Positions 14,848 to 22,851 are shown, counted from the stretch's first letter. The stretch is 22,858 nucleotides of DNA from JBCBEX01 sp039177895 (GCA_039177895.1 JBCDFO010000031.1:1-22858); one strand, 5' to 3'. A program made the numbers and translations. The notes: generated from the letters alone by a model not told the origin.

Positions 14848-15597
14848 ATGCTCCTTCGCCCCCACGCCTTCGCCGATCAGCCACACTTCGTTGCCGCTGT
14901 CACAACCCGGCACGCACCTGACGGAGCGCACGCCCCCTTCGACCTGGGCACGAACACGGCGATAACGCTGGAGACACGGCAGGCCCACCAACGCGCGCTG
15001 CTCCAGGCGCTCGGCTTCCGCGCGGAGGATCCGCTGAACGAGGTGCTGGTGCTTGCCGGGCAGATTCACGGTGCGGAGGTGGAGACCGTCACGACACCAG
15101 GCGTCTACCGCGAGCGGGACGCCCTCGTGACGGCCACGCCGGGCCTGTTGCTCGGCATCCAGGTCGCCGACTGCGCACCCGTGTTGCTCGCCGACCCCGA
15201 GGCGGGCGTCGTCGGGGCGGCGCACAGCGGATGGCGCGGGACCGTCGCGGGCGTCGTGCCAAACACGGTCGCGGCGATGCAGGCGCTGGGCGCGGAGCCG
15301 TCGCGGATGCGAGCGTACGTCGGGCCGTGCATCAGCCAGCAACACTTCGAGGTCGGGCCCGAGGTGGCCGTGCAGTTCGCCGAGCGCTTCGTCACGATCC
15401 CGGCGCCCGGCGCGAAGCCCCACGTAGACCTCAAAGGCACGATCCGCGCGCAACTCCTCGACGCCGGGCTCATGGAGGTGCACGTTGAGGTCGCACCGGG
15501 CTGCACCGTGGCCGAGACGGACCGGTTCTTCTCTTACCGCGCCGAGGCTGGACAGACAGGGCGCATGCTCGGTGTGATCGGGCGGCGAAAAAGCTGA
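14848..15597 (+). CDS. pgeF: YfiH/LACC1-family protein (peptidoglycan editing factor)
   Basis: This is a 249-residue member of the YfiH/LACC1 family. Members are reported as purine nucleoside phosphorylase/deaminase-like enzymes and, in enterobacteria, as editing factors that keep L-Ser out of the peptidoglycan stem; older annotations call them polyphenol oxidases. The metal-binding residues are in order: H74 in GQIHGAEV, C109 in VADCAPVLL and H126 in GAAHSGWRGT. VGPCISQQHFEVG and the end FFSYRAEAGQTGRM complete the signature. It starts 2 bases after the aroE stop, so the two are co-transcribed. Which activity applies here cannot be told from the sequence. Confidence 0.95.
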   Translation: MLLRPHAFADQPHFVAAVTTRHAPDGAHAPFDLGTNTAITLETRQAHQRALLQALGFRAEDPLNEVLVLAGQIHGAEVETVTTPGVYRERDALVTATPGLLLGIQVADCAPVLLADPEAGVVGAAHSGWRGTVAGVVPNTVAAMQALGAEPSRMRAYVGPCISQQHFEVGPEVAVQFAERFVTIPAPGAKPHVDLKGTIRAQLLDAGLMEVHVEVAPGCTVAETDRFFSYRAEAGQTGRMLGVIGRRKS

Positions 15598-15773
15598 CGG
15601 CGGTCGGCGGTCAGCTATCGGCTCTCAGGATGGAGCACCGTGCTACGTCGGGGCCTTCTGGTCGCACGGGGGCTGCGCCACAGACCACAGGGAGCCGAAG
15701 GCGACCGTCCCAAACGGGAGCGCCAGCGACCGAACCAAGCGCCAAAGGCGGCAGGCCGTCCATACCCCCATGT

Positions 15774-15781
15774 TATATTCG
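15774..15781 (+). promoter_or_regulatory. candidate recJ promoter -7 element
   Basis: TATATTCG matches the Bacteroidota-type TAnnTTTG element at all but one fixed position and lies 53 bases before the recJ start, in a 236-base gap that otherwise shows nothing I recognise. No clear TTTG-like -33 element is placed correctly, so this is tentative. The gap suggests recJ is transcribed separately from aroE-pgeF. Confidence 0.25.
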
Positions 15782-15833
15782 CGGTGGAACAACTGTCAGA
15801 TGGGGACGCCTGTGCCCCCTCACGCTCGCCCCC

Positions 15834-17594
15834 ATGCTGCCCCACCGATGGACGCTGCGTCCGGTCAACGACCACGACGCCGTCACCCGCCTGAGCTACC
15901 AACTCAACCGCCTCCCGATGGCGCTCGCGCGCACCCTCGTCGCGCGCGGCATCCACACCTTCGACGAGGCGAAGCACTACTTCCGCGACGGCCTCCCCGC
16001 GCTCCACGATCCGTTCCTCATGCAGGACATGGAGGCGGCCGTGAAGCGCGTCATGACGGCCATTGACCAGGGCGAGCGCGTGCTCGTCTACGGCGACTAC
16101 GACGTGGACGGCACCACCTCGACGGCGATGATGGTGAGCTTCCTGCGCGCGCAGGGGCTCGACCCCGCCTTCTTCGTCCCGAACCGCTTCGTGCATGGCT
16201 ACGGCCTCTCGGAGGCGGGCATCGACCACGCCGTGGAAGCGGGGGCGTCGCTCATCGTGGCGCTCGATTGCGGGATCACAGCGCACGACGCGGCGCTCTA
16301 CGCCAAGGCCAAGGGCATCGACCTCGTCATCTGCGACCACCACACGGCCGGGGAGACGATCCCGGAGGCCGCCGCGGTCCTCGACCCGAAGCGCCCCGAC
16401 TGCGGCTACCCGTTCGACGGGCTCTCCGGCTGCGGCGTCGGCTTCAAGCTGATCCAAGCCGTGCTCCAGCGGCAGGGCCGCGATGCCGCCGAGGCGTGGC
16501 CCTACCTCGACCTCGTCGCCGTCTCAACCGCTTCCGACATCGTCCCCCTGCGCGACGAGAACCGCGTGCTGATGCGCGCCGGGCTCGAACGCCTTCGCCA
16601 GACGCAACGCCCGGGCCTCCTGCGCCTCGCCGAGCAGGCCCGCGTCGACCTCGCGACGGCCTCGACCTCGTCCATCGTCTTCAACCTTGGCCCGCGCATC
16701 AACGCCGCCGGTCGCCTCGACGACGCCACGCTGGCCGTCGACCTGCTGATCGAGAACGACAGCTGGAAGGCGAAGCTGCTCGCGGAGGAGCTGGAGGCGC
16801 TCAACCAGCAGCGCCGCACGCTCGACACCGATACGCGCACCGTCGCGCTCGCGGAGGCCGAGCGGTTCATGGCGGCCGACCCGAAGGCGCTCGTGCTCTA
16901 CGGGGCCGACTGGCATCCCGGCGTGATCGGGATTACCGCAAGCCGCGTCGCGGAGCACTTCCACCGCCCGACTGTGCTCCTTACCTCGTACGGCGAGACG
17001 AACGGCCACGTGAAGGGCTCCGCGCGCTCGGTCAAGGGCATCAACGTCTACAACGCGCTCCACAGCTGCGCCGACCTGCTGGAGCGCTTCGGCGGCCACG
17101 CTTTCGCCGCCGGGCTCGCGCTCGACAAGACGCACATCCCCGAGCTGCGCGCTCGCCTCAGCGACGCCATCGAGGGCACCATCGAACCGGAGCAACTCGA
17201 ACCAGAAATCGAACTTGATGCGCCGCTCGACCTCGCTGAGGTAGACGGCCATGGCGGCAAGTTCTGGCGGGTGCTGCAGCAGTTCGGCCCGTTCGGTCCC
17301 TCGAACCGCAAGCCCGTCTTCTGGGGCCGCGACCTCCGCGTGGTCGGTCAGCCATCGACCTGCGGCGCGGACCGCCAGCACCTCCGCATGCGCGTCGCGC
17401 AGCGCGAAGGCGGGCGGGCGATGAGCGTGATCGGCTTCGGCCTCGCTGAGCGGCTTCCAGAAGTGCTCCAGAGCGCCCGGCGCGGGCGTCCGCTCGAACT
17501 TGCCTTCTGCGTCGAGGACAACACCTGGAACGGCCGGACGACGCTGCAACTGCGCGCGAAGGACGTCCGCCTCGGCGGCGAGGCAACCGCGTAA
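15834..17594 (+). CDS. recJ: single-stranded-DNA-specific exonuclease RecJ
   Basis: This 586-residue 5'-3' single-strand exonuclease acts in recombination and mismatch repair. The DHH-family motifs are present: VYGDYDVDGTTSTAM at 85-99, ALDCGITA at 143-150, CDHHTAGETIP at 167-177 and SGCGVGFKL a little further on. VAVSTASDIVPL and GPRINAAGRLDDA follow. In the DHHA1 part, HPGVIGITASRVAE, GSARSVKG and RFGGHAFAAGLAL are visible, and the C-terminal OB-like part includes FGPFGPSNRKPVF. The length is standard. The ATG at 15834 is used because MLPHRWTLRP is family-like; the frame is open 204 bases further up but without family content. A small zinc-ribbon gene follows after 4 bases. Confidence 0.96.
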   Translation: MLPHRWTLRPVNDHDAVTRLSYQLNRLPMALARTLVARGIHTFDEAKHYFRDGLPALHDPFLMQDMEAAVKRVMTAIDQGERVLVYGDYDVDGTTSTAMMVSFLRAQGLDPAFFVPNRFVHGYGLSEAGIDHAVEAGASLIVALDCGITAHDAALYAKAKGIDLVICDHHTAGETIPEAAAVLDPKRPDCGYPFDGLSGCGVGFKLIQAVLQRQGRDAAEAWPYLDLVAVSTASDIVPLRDENRVLMRAGLERLRQTQRPGLLRLAEQARVDLATASTSSIVFNLGPRINAAGRLDDATLAVDLLIENDSWKAKLLAEELEALNQQRRTLDTDTRTVALAEAERFMAADPKALVLYGADWHPGVIGITASRVAEHFHRPTVLLTSYGETNGHVKGSARSVKGINVYNALHSCADLLERFGGHAFAAGLALDKTHIPELRARLSDAIEGTIEPEQLEPEIELDAPLDLAEVDGHGGKFWRVLQQFGPFGPSNRKPVFWGRDLRVVGQPSTCGADRQHLRMRVAQREGGRAMSVIGFGLAERLPEVLQSARRGRPLELAFCVEDNTWNGRTTLQLRAKDVRLGGEATA

Positions 17595-17598
17595 GCTT

Positions 17599-17814
17599 AT
17601 GGCCGCAGCGACGCCCGTGCGTCCGACCTGCGCCTGCGGGCACGACCGCGCCCATGCCGAGGTCCGTGCCATTCCCCGCTACGGAGCGGGCGCGATGGTG
17701 CTGCTCCTTGCAGGAGCGACAGCGCTCCCCAAGCGCCTTGACTACCGCTGCACCCGCTGCGACGCGGTGTTCGACCAGACCACAGCCCCGGCGGAGTTGG
17801 CTGCGTACCGCTAG
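17599..17814 (+). CDS. small zinc-ribbon protein, unknown function
   Basis: This 71-residue protein has two cysteine pairs, C11-A-C13 and C51-T-R-C54, separated by a mildly hydrophobic middle (MVLLLAGA at 33-40). The C-terminal part YRCTRCDAVFD looks like a zinc ribbon. The first pair is C-x-C followed by G-H, so H15 may complete the site. It begins 4 bases after the recJ stop and is likely co-expressed. Its TAG stop overlaps the stop of the convergent acidic protein gene within the sequence CTAG. Function is unknown: nucleic-acid binding or a chaperone role are both possible, and the hydrophobic stretch is too short for a membrane span. Confidence 0.65.
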   Translation: MAAATPVRPTCACGHDRAHAEVRAIPRYGAGAMVLLLAGATALPKRLDYRCTRCDAVFDQTTAPAELAAYR

Positions 17815-19826
17815 GCGCGCTGCGTGCGGAAGTGCGTCTCGATGGCGTCCGTGAACGCGATGGCAGGCGCGCTGTAGATGTTCACCCGGTAGCGCCGGAA
17901 GATGTCGCGCGCGATGATCTGCGACGCTTCGGTCCACGACCCCGCCGCGTCGAGGGCGCGGAGCGTGGCGTCGTAGGCTGAAGCGTCGCCCTCGGTGAGC
18001 TGGGCGACGAACCAGGAGCGCTGATCGGCGGCCGTGCCCAGGAGTCGCTGCTCCAGCGCCGCGATGGGTTTCGGCTCGTCCGGCGCAGGCTCGCTCGCCT
18101 CCACCTCTGTGGAAGGGGCCTCGGCCGGGATTGGCTCGTCCTGGAAGGCCTCGCCAGGGTTGTCCGCATCCGCTTCGGGCATGGTCGGTCCAGAGTCGCC
18201 GCCGGTGAAGAAGCGGCGCCAGAGCGGTACGTCGTCGTCGGCCTGCGCGTTGGAGGTCGCAGCCTCGCCGGGCGTGGCAAACTGGTCGTTGACGCTCGGG
18301 GTCGGGGGGGCGGCGTAGCGCGTCCAGAGTGGTTGGTCGTCCTGCGTCGCCTCCTCGATGGTGCTGGGTGGGCCGTCCGGCTCGGCGTCGTCCGCTGAGG
18401 CCGCCGTCTCCGGCTCTGTCATGTCGGCGTCGTCGGACGGGGAGAGCCCGTCGAGGGCATCCGAGATGGGCGCGAGGTGGCGGTCCGGGGCGGTGTCGGT
18501 GGATGCCGGATAGGACTCGGGAGCCTCGACATCCAAAGAGACGTCGGAGGCTGCGCCGGGCGTGGCGTCGAGCGCAGACGTGTCGTCCTCGGAAGCCTCT
18601 TCGGATTCGACGAGCGACACGAGCGCGGACGGCGGGGCGATTCCAGGCGCGGGCGCGACCGCCGTGGACGCGCCAGCATCCTCCTCTCTCGGTTCCTCTG
18701 GGCCCAATTCCTCAGGGGTAGCCTCGTCGTCGTCGAGGTCGCCCTCCTCCGACACGGGTTCTTCCGTCAAGATGTCTTCCTCCGGGAACAGCCCCGCTTC
18801 GGTATCGGCCTCGGCTGCTGTGTCTGCCTCGGCTGCTGTGTCTGCCTCGGTTGCTGTCGCGTACGATTCGCCGCTGGTAGCCTCGCCGTCGTGGACCTCG
18901 GTGCTGTCGTGGGGTTCGCTGTCGTCGTGAGCACTGACGCCGAGGGAGACCAGCGCTTCGGCTTCGTCAGGTTCTGCACCCGAAATGGCCTCGGCCGAGC
19001 CATCCTCGGTAGCGGGCAGCGTCGCTGGCTGGATGGTATCGAGCGGGGCAGCGCGGAACCCCGGGTCGTCGTCCTCGATGTCGATAGATGGGGGGACCGT
19101 GAGCGGGTCGTCCTGCAGCATCGCGAGCAGCTCGGCCTCGCTGAGGGCGTGGTCGGCCCCGACGCCGAAGAGCGCCCCCGTGCCGAGGTTGCGCGCGTCG
19201 AGGTGCGCGCGGACGAGGGCGGCTGGGACGCGCCGCTCGCCGAGCACCTCAGCCAGGTCGAAGAGCGGTGCGAGGTGCCCGATCCACTCGCTCGGCGACT
19301 CCTCCTGGGCGAGCCGCTGGTCGATCTGCCGCACAAGCCGCCGCAGCTCGTCCGCCGCGAGCGCGTCGGTCCCCTTCCAGTCGAAATAACTCGCTACAAC
19401 CTCGGCTAGCGCCGTGTGGCTCGTAAACCAGTCGAGCCGAGCCACGACGGTGTCGGCTGTGTAGGGGCCCTCGCCCGTTTCCTCGATGGTCTTTGCGAGC
19501 GCATCGCCCGGGCGCACGAGGTGGCTCACGATCCGCCCGACGGCGTAGCGCATGACCTGCTCGCGGCGCTCAACCGGCACCTGCGCGTAGTGCTGCATCG
19601 CCGCGACAAGAGCGCGCCGCGTGGCCGCGACGTCCTCCGTCTCCTCCACCCAGGGCGAGGCCAGCGTGGCCTCGACGCGCCCGACGTGCTGCGCGAGCCA
19701 CCGGTCGAGGTAGTGCGCGACGGGCGTGGGCAGCCCTGCCAGGAGCGCGCGGGTGAGGGGCTCGTCAGGCGGGAGCCCGGCAAGCAGGCGGTCGGCGAGA
19801 GCAGCGGCGAACGTCGAAGCGGTCAT
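17811..19826 (-). CDS. large acidic protein with disordered centre, unknown function
   Basis: I do not recognise this 671-residue protein. Residues 1-255 are helical and folded-looking (for example VMRYAVGRIVSHLVRPGDAL). About 256-583 are strongly acidic (Asp/Glu/Ser/Thr/Pro/Ala), probably disordered, with an 18-bp direct repeat encoding EADTAA units. About 584-671 form a second folded helical end (KPIAALEQRLLG, then WFVAQL, then IFRRYRVNIY). Two short copies of a motif D-D-x-P-L-W-x-R-(Y/F) punctuate the acidic part. There is no signal peptide or membrane span, so it is probably cytoplasmic. The ATG at 19826 is chosen over one 24 bases upstream because MTASTFAAALADRLL begins the helical domain. 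A scaffolding or adaptor role would fit the architecture, but that is speculation. It is transcribed on its own, after the fabG terminator. Confidence 0.85.
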   Translation of the reverse strand: MTASTFAAALADRLLAGLPPDEPLTRALLAGLPTPVAHYLDRWLAQHVGRVEATLASPWVEETEDVAATRRALVAAMQHYAQVPVERREQVMRYAVGRIVSHLVRPGDALAKTIEETGEGPYTADTVVARLDWFTSHTALAEVVASYFDWKGTDALAADELRRLVRQIDQRLAQEESPSEWIGHLAPLFDLAEVLGERRVPAALVRAHLDARNLGTGALFGVGADHALSEAELLAMLQDDPLTVPPSIDIEDDDPGFRAAPLDTIQPATLPATEDGSAEAISGAEPDEAEALVSLGVSAHDDSEPHDSTEVHDGEATSGESYATATEADTAAEADTAAEADTEAGLFPEEDILTEEPVSEEGDLDDDEATPEELGPEEPREEDAGASTAVAPAPGIAPPSALVSLVESEEASEDDTSALDATPGAASDVSLDVEAPESYPASTDTAPDRHLAPISDALDGLSPSDDADMTEPETAASADDAEPDGPPSTIEEATQDDQPLWTRYAAPPTPSVNDQFATPGEAATSNAQADDDVPLWRRFFTGGDSGPTMPEADADNPGEAFQDEPIPAEAPSTEVEASEPAPDEPKPIAALEQRLLGTAADQRSWFVAQLTEGDASAYDATLRALDAAGSWTEASQIIARDIFRRYRVNIYSAPAIAFTDAIETHFRTQRA
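18805..18858. repeat. 18-bp direct repeat, three units, inside the acidic protein gene
   Basis: Three consecutive 18-base units lie at 18805-18822, 18823-18840 and 18841-18858. Unit 2 is TCTGCCTCGGCTGCTGTG; unit 1 differs at one base and unit 3 at two. On the coding (minus) strand they give repeated E-A-D-T-A-A hexapeptides. The array keeps the reading frame, so copy-number change would only lengthen or shorten the acidic linker. Confidence 0.85.
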
Positions 19827-19867
19827 GACCTGGGCGGCGTGTGCGGGCACCGCGGGAGGGTACGACG

Positions 19868-19901
19868 AAAAAATAGAGCGACTTGCAAGCTACGCGTCGC
19901 T
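19868..19901 (-). terminator. rho-independent terminator after fabG
   Basis: Reading the minus strand, a 6-bp stem AGCGAC/GTCGCT (19896-19901 with 19877-19882) closes a 13-base loop and is followed three bases later by a run of six T (19868-19873). It lies about 70 bases beyond the fabG stop. The stem is short but GC-rich. It would separate the fab operon from the acidic protein gene that begins at 19826. Confidence 0.5.
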
Positions 19902-19970
19902 GCCCTTGGGCACAACGCAAAGCCGGCCCCACTAGAACGCGTAGCCGGGCGCAGCGTTCGGTCGGCCTGC

Positions 19971-20717
19971 CTACATCGCGAGGCCGCCGTCTACGTGCAG
20001 GACGTGGCCGGTGATGTAGCGCGCTGCGTCGGAGGCGAGGAAGACGGCCGCAGCGGCGATGTCGGCGGGATCGCCGAGGCGCTTCAGCGGGAGGTTCGCC
20101 ATGAGCGCGTCGCGGGCGTTGTCGCCGAGTTCGGCGGTCATATCGGTCTGGATGTAGCCGGGCGCGATCACATTCGCCGTCACGCCGCGTGCGCCGAGCT
20201 CCTTCGCGAGGCTCTTCGTGAAGCCGATGATGCCCGCCTTCGAGGCCGCGTAGTTCGCCTGGCCCGGGTTGCCCGTCACGCCCACCACTGACGACACGTT
20301 GAGGATCGTCCCGCCGCGCTGCTTCATCATCGGGCGGTAGACGGCCTTCGAGAAATTGAACACGCTCTTCAGGTTCGTCTCGATGACCGCGTCCCAGTCG
20401 TCCTCCTTCATGCGGATGAGGAGCGTGTCGCGCGTGATGCCCGCGTTGTTGACGAGCACGTCGAGCTGGCCCCACGCGTCGAGGACGCCCTTGACAGCTT
20501 CCTCTGCCGCGCTCATCTCGGCGGCGTCGCCCTGGAACGCGAGGGCTTCTACGCCGCGTGCTTCGAGGTCGGCCTTGAGTGCCTCGGCGGTGTCGGTGGA
20601 CGAGCGGTAGGTGAATGCCACCTTCGCGCCCGCCTCGGCAAACGCTTCCACGATGGCGCGGCCGATGCCACGGGTGCCTCCGGTTACGAGCGCGGTCTTG
20701 GATTTTAGATTTTCCAT
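19971..20717 (-). CDS. fabG: 3-oxoacyl-[acyl-carrier-protein] reductase
   Basis: This 248-residue short-chain dehydrogenase performs the first reduction of each fatty-acid elongation cycle with NADPH. The cofactor loop is TGGTRGIG at 12-19, NNAG is at 90-93, N115 is in place, and the catalytic S142/S143, Y156 and K160 lie in VSSVVGVTGN and YAASKAG. The C-terminal GHVLHVDGGLAM is canonical FabG. The ATG at 20715-20717 gives MENLKSKTALVTGG, the normal start; an upstream in-frame ATG would add 26 unlike residues. Its first codons lie inside a 7-bp repeat array. It follows fabD after 99 bases of AT-rich DNA, and a terminator follows it. Confidence 0.96.
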   Translation of the reverse strand: MENLKSKTALVTGGTRGIGRAIVEAFAEAGAKVAFTYRSSTDTAEALKADLEARGVEALAFQGDAAEMSAAEEAVKGVLDAWGQLDVLVNNAGITRDTLLIRMKEDDWDAVIETNLKSVFNFSKAVYRPMMKQRGGTILNVSSVVGVTGNPGQANYAASKAGIIGFTKSLAKELGARGVTANVIAPGYIQTDMTAELGDNARDALMANLPLKRLGDPADIAAAAVFLASDAARYITGHVLHVDGGLAM

Positions 20718-20836
20718 TTGTGATTTGCGATTTGAGGCCAGGTTGGGGTGATAAGAATTGTAATGGGTGATCGGTATTGCATCATCAATCCACAATCAAA
20801 AATCCCTAGTCCAACATCAGAAATCACCAATCGACC
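20700..20836. repeat. inverted heptanucleotide repeat arrays across the fabD-fabG junction
   Basis: At 20700-20734, five 7-bp units of consensus NGATTTK recur with exact 7-base spacing (GAT at 20701, 20708, 20722, 20729; CAT at 20715). At 20788-20836, about seven units recur in the opposite orientation (ATC at 20788, 20795, 20802, 20816, 20823, 20830; GTC at 20809). The first array contains the fabG start codon and the second contains the fabD stop codon. The region is strikingly AT-rich for this window. Confidence 0.8.
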
Positions 20837-21743
20837 CGGCTTGCGCCGTCTCGGTGGCGCGGCCCAGGGTGCGCTTGACGAGGCCCGAAAGCACGTTGCC
20901 CGTGCCAACCTCCACGAAGCGCGCGGCCCCGTCGGCCTGCATCCGTGCGAGCGACTGCGTCCAGCGAACGGGGGCCGTGAGCTGCTCCACGAGGCGGCGG
21001 CGGATCTCGTCGGGGTCCGTCGTCGGCACGGCGGTGACGTTGAGCACGACCGGGCAGCGCGGCGTCTGGATAGCGAGCGCGTCGAGCGTCGCGCCGAACT
21101 CGGCCTGCGCGGTAGCCATGAGCGGCGAGTGGAACGCCCCGCTCACGGGCAGCGGCAGCACGCGCTTGGCGCCAGCGGCCTTCAGCGTCTCCATCGCCCG
21201 GTCCACCGCCGCCACGTCGCCCGAGATGACGACCTGGCCCGGCGCGTTGTAGTTCGCCGCGACCACCACGCCGTCGCCTGCCTCCGACGCCTCCGCGCAG
21301 CCCCGCTCCACGACGGCGTCGTCGAGGCTGAGCACGGCGGCCATCGCGCCCGCGCGGGCCTGCGCCATCAGTTCGCCGCGCTTCCGCACCGTGCGGAGGC
21401 CATCCGCGAACGAGAACGCGCCTGCGGCTGCGAGCGCCGAGTATTCGCCGAGGCTGTGCCCCGCCGTCACGTCGGGCTGCTGGCCGCGCGCCTGGAGGAC
21501 CGCCAGCGCCGCGAGGCTGTGGGTGTAGAGCGCGGGCTGCGTGTTTTCGGTCTGCTTGAGCGCCTCCTCCGCCCCGTCGGCGGTGCCGAACATCAGCGCA
21601 GTCAACGCGCTACCGTCTGTGACAGGGCCGAGCACATCGTCGGCCTCCTCAAAGACGGCGCGGGCTTCTGGGAACGCCTCAGCGAGGTCCGCGCCCATCC
21701 CGACGCGCTGCGAGCCTTGGCCCGGGAAGAGGTATGCAAGCAT
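20817..21743 (-). CDS. fabD: malonyl-CoA:acyl-carrier-protein transacylase
   Basis: This 308-residue enzyme moves malonyl groups from CoA to acyl carrier protein for fatty-acid elongation. It opens with AYLFPGQGSQ at 3-12. The nucleophile S97 is in GHSLGEYSAL, R122 in RKRGELM binds the malonyl carboxylate, and the catalytic H205 is in SGAFHSPLM. GTGNVLSGLVKRTL closes the domain. The length is standard and the start at 21743 is unambiguous. The last residues, GSIGDF, are encoded by the 7-bp repeat array, so the C terminus seems to have been extended or reshaped by repeat DNA. It lies 77 bases after fabH. Confidence 0.96.
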   Translation of the reverse strand: MLAYLFPGQGSQRVGMGADLAEAFPEARAVFEEADDVLGPVTDGSALTALMFGTADGAEEALKQTENTQPALYTHSLAALAVLQARGQQPDVTAGHSLGEYSALAAAGAFSFADGLRTVRKRGELMAQARAGAMAAVLSLDDAVVERGCAEASEAGDGVVVAANYNAPGQVVISGDVAAVDRAMETLKAAGAKRVLPLPVSGAFHSPLMATAQAEFGATLDALAIQTPRCPVVLNVTAVPTTDPDEIRRRLVEQLTAPVRWTQSLARMQADGAARFVEVGTGNVLSGLVKRTLGRATETAQAGSIGDF

Positions 21744-21773
21744 GGGGAGAAGTGTTGCAGTGGGTCAGTGAGG

Positions 21774-21797
21774 CCGTGTGTCCGTGTGTCCGTGCGT
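21774..21797. repeat. 8-bp tandem repeat, three units, before fabD
   Basis: Three units of CCGTGTGT (the third is CCGTGCGT) lie in the fabH-fabD gap, about 30 bases upstream of the fabD start on the minus strand. The fabD leader RNA would carry ACACACGG-type units. No other feature is recognised in this 77-base gap. Confidence 0.7.
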
Positions 21798-21820
21798 GTC
21801 ACAGCAACACGGCAGCACGG

Positions 21821-22834
21821 CTAAACGGACGCACCATCGTAGGCCCAGCGGACGTGCGCGGCGCCCCAGGTGAAGCCGCCCCCAAAGGCCGCCAGCACGA
21901 GGTTGTCGCCGCGCCGGAGTTCGTGCTCCCAGTCGTAGAGGCAGAGCGGGATCGTGGCAGCGGTCGTGTTGCCGTAGTGCTCGATGTTGACCATCGCCTG
22001 GCTGCTCGGGATGCCCATGCGGCGCGCGGTCGCGTCGATGATGCGGAGGTTAGCCTGGTGCGGGACGAGGTAGCGCACGTCGGCGGCGGTGAGCCCGGCC
22101 TTCTCCATCAGTTCCACGGCGGCGTCGGCCATCCCCTCCACGGCGCGCTTGAAGACCGAGCGGCCGTCCTGGTAGAGGTAGTGCATCTTCTGATCGACGG
22201 TCTCGTGGCTGGGCGGATAGAGGCTGCCGCCGCCCTTCATGCGGAGGTAGTCGGCCCCGGAGCCGTCCACGTGCTCCACCGAGTCGAGGACACCGACGGG
22301 CTTTCCGTCCGCCGCCTCGTCCGTGGCTTCGAGGAGCACCGCTCCGGCGGCGTCGCCAAAGAGGATGCAGGTCGTGCGGTCCGTGAAGTCCACGATGGTG
22401 CTCATCTTGTCCGCGCCGACCACGAGCACGCGCTGGTGCTTGCCGGATTCGATGAAGCGCGCGCCCGTCGAGAGCGCGAAGAGGAAGCCGGAGCACGCCG
22501 CGAGGATGTCGTAGCCCCAGGCGTTGGCCGCGCCGAGCTCGTGCTGGACGAGGCAGGCTGTGGCCGGGAAGAGCATGTCCGGCGTCACCGTCGCCACGAT
22601 GATGAGGTCCACGTCCTCGGGAGCCACCCCGGCCTTGTCGAGTGCCTCGCGGCAGGCGCGGGTCGCCATGTAGGCCGTCGCCTTGTCCTTGTCGCGGAGG
22701 ATGCGCCGCTCGGCGATGCCGGTGCGGGTCCGGATCCATTCGTCGTTGGTGTCGACGAGGCGTTCGAGGTCGGCGTTGGTGAGGCGCTCTTCGGGGAGGA
22801 AGCGGCCGACGGCGGTGATGGCAGCGCGCGGCAT
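21821..22834 (-). CDS. fabH: 3-oxoacyl-[acyl-carrier-protein] synthase III
   Basis: This 337-residue condensing enzyme starts fatty-acid synthesis by joining an acyl-CoA to malonyl-ACP. The catalytic triad is complete: C114 in LAACSGFLFAL, H259 in VPHQANLRI and N289 in EHYGNTTAA. The N terminus includes NDEWIRTRTGI, and the C terminus includes FGGGFTWGA. The length is standard. It starts at an ATG at 22832-22834, directly preceded by a (GGGGT)3 run. It leads a fabH-fabD-fabG unit. plsX, which often precedes fabH, would lie outside the window. Confidence 0.97.
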   Translation of the reverse strand: MPRAAITAVGRFLPEERLTNADLERLVDTNDEWIRTRTGIAERRILRDKDKATAYMATRACREALDKAGVAPEDVDLIIVATVTPDMLFPATACLVQHELGAANAWGYDILAACSGFLFALSTGARFIESGKHQRVLVVGADKMSTIVDFTDRTTCILFGDAAGAVLLEATDEAADGKPVGVLDSVEHVDGSGADYLRMKGGGSLYPPSHETVDQKMHYLYQDGRSVFKRAVEGMADAAVELMEKAGLTAADVRYLVPHQANLRIIDATARRMGIPSSQAMVNIEHYGNTTAATIPLCLYDWEHELRRGDNLVLAAFGGGFTWGAAHVRWAYDGASV

Positions 22835-22836
22835 GC

Positions 22837-22851
22837 GGGGTGGGGTGGGGT
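22837..22851. repeat. 5-bp tandem repeat (GGGGT) x3 before fabH
   Basis: Three exact GGGGT units lie 2 bases upstream of the fabH start codon on its leader side, so the mRNA would read (ACCCC)3. The array may extend no further, because the next bases are GGAACGA at the window edge. It leaves no room for a Shine-Dalgarno sequence. Confidence 0.75.

Noticed and set aside
7211..21762. 12-mer AGTGTTGCAGTG at 7211-7222 and again at 21751-21762
   Set aside because: Shared 12-mers are expected by chance many times in a window of this size and composition, and the two contexts are unrelated.
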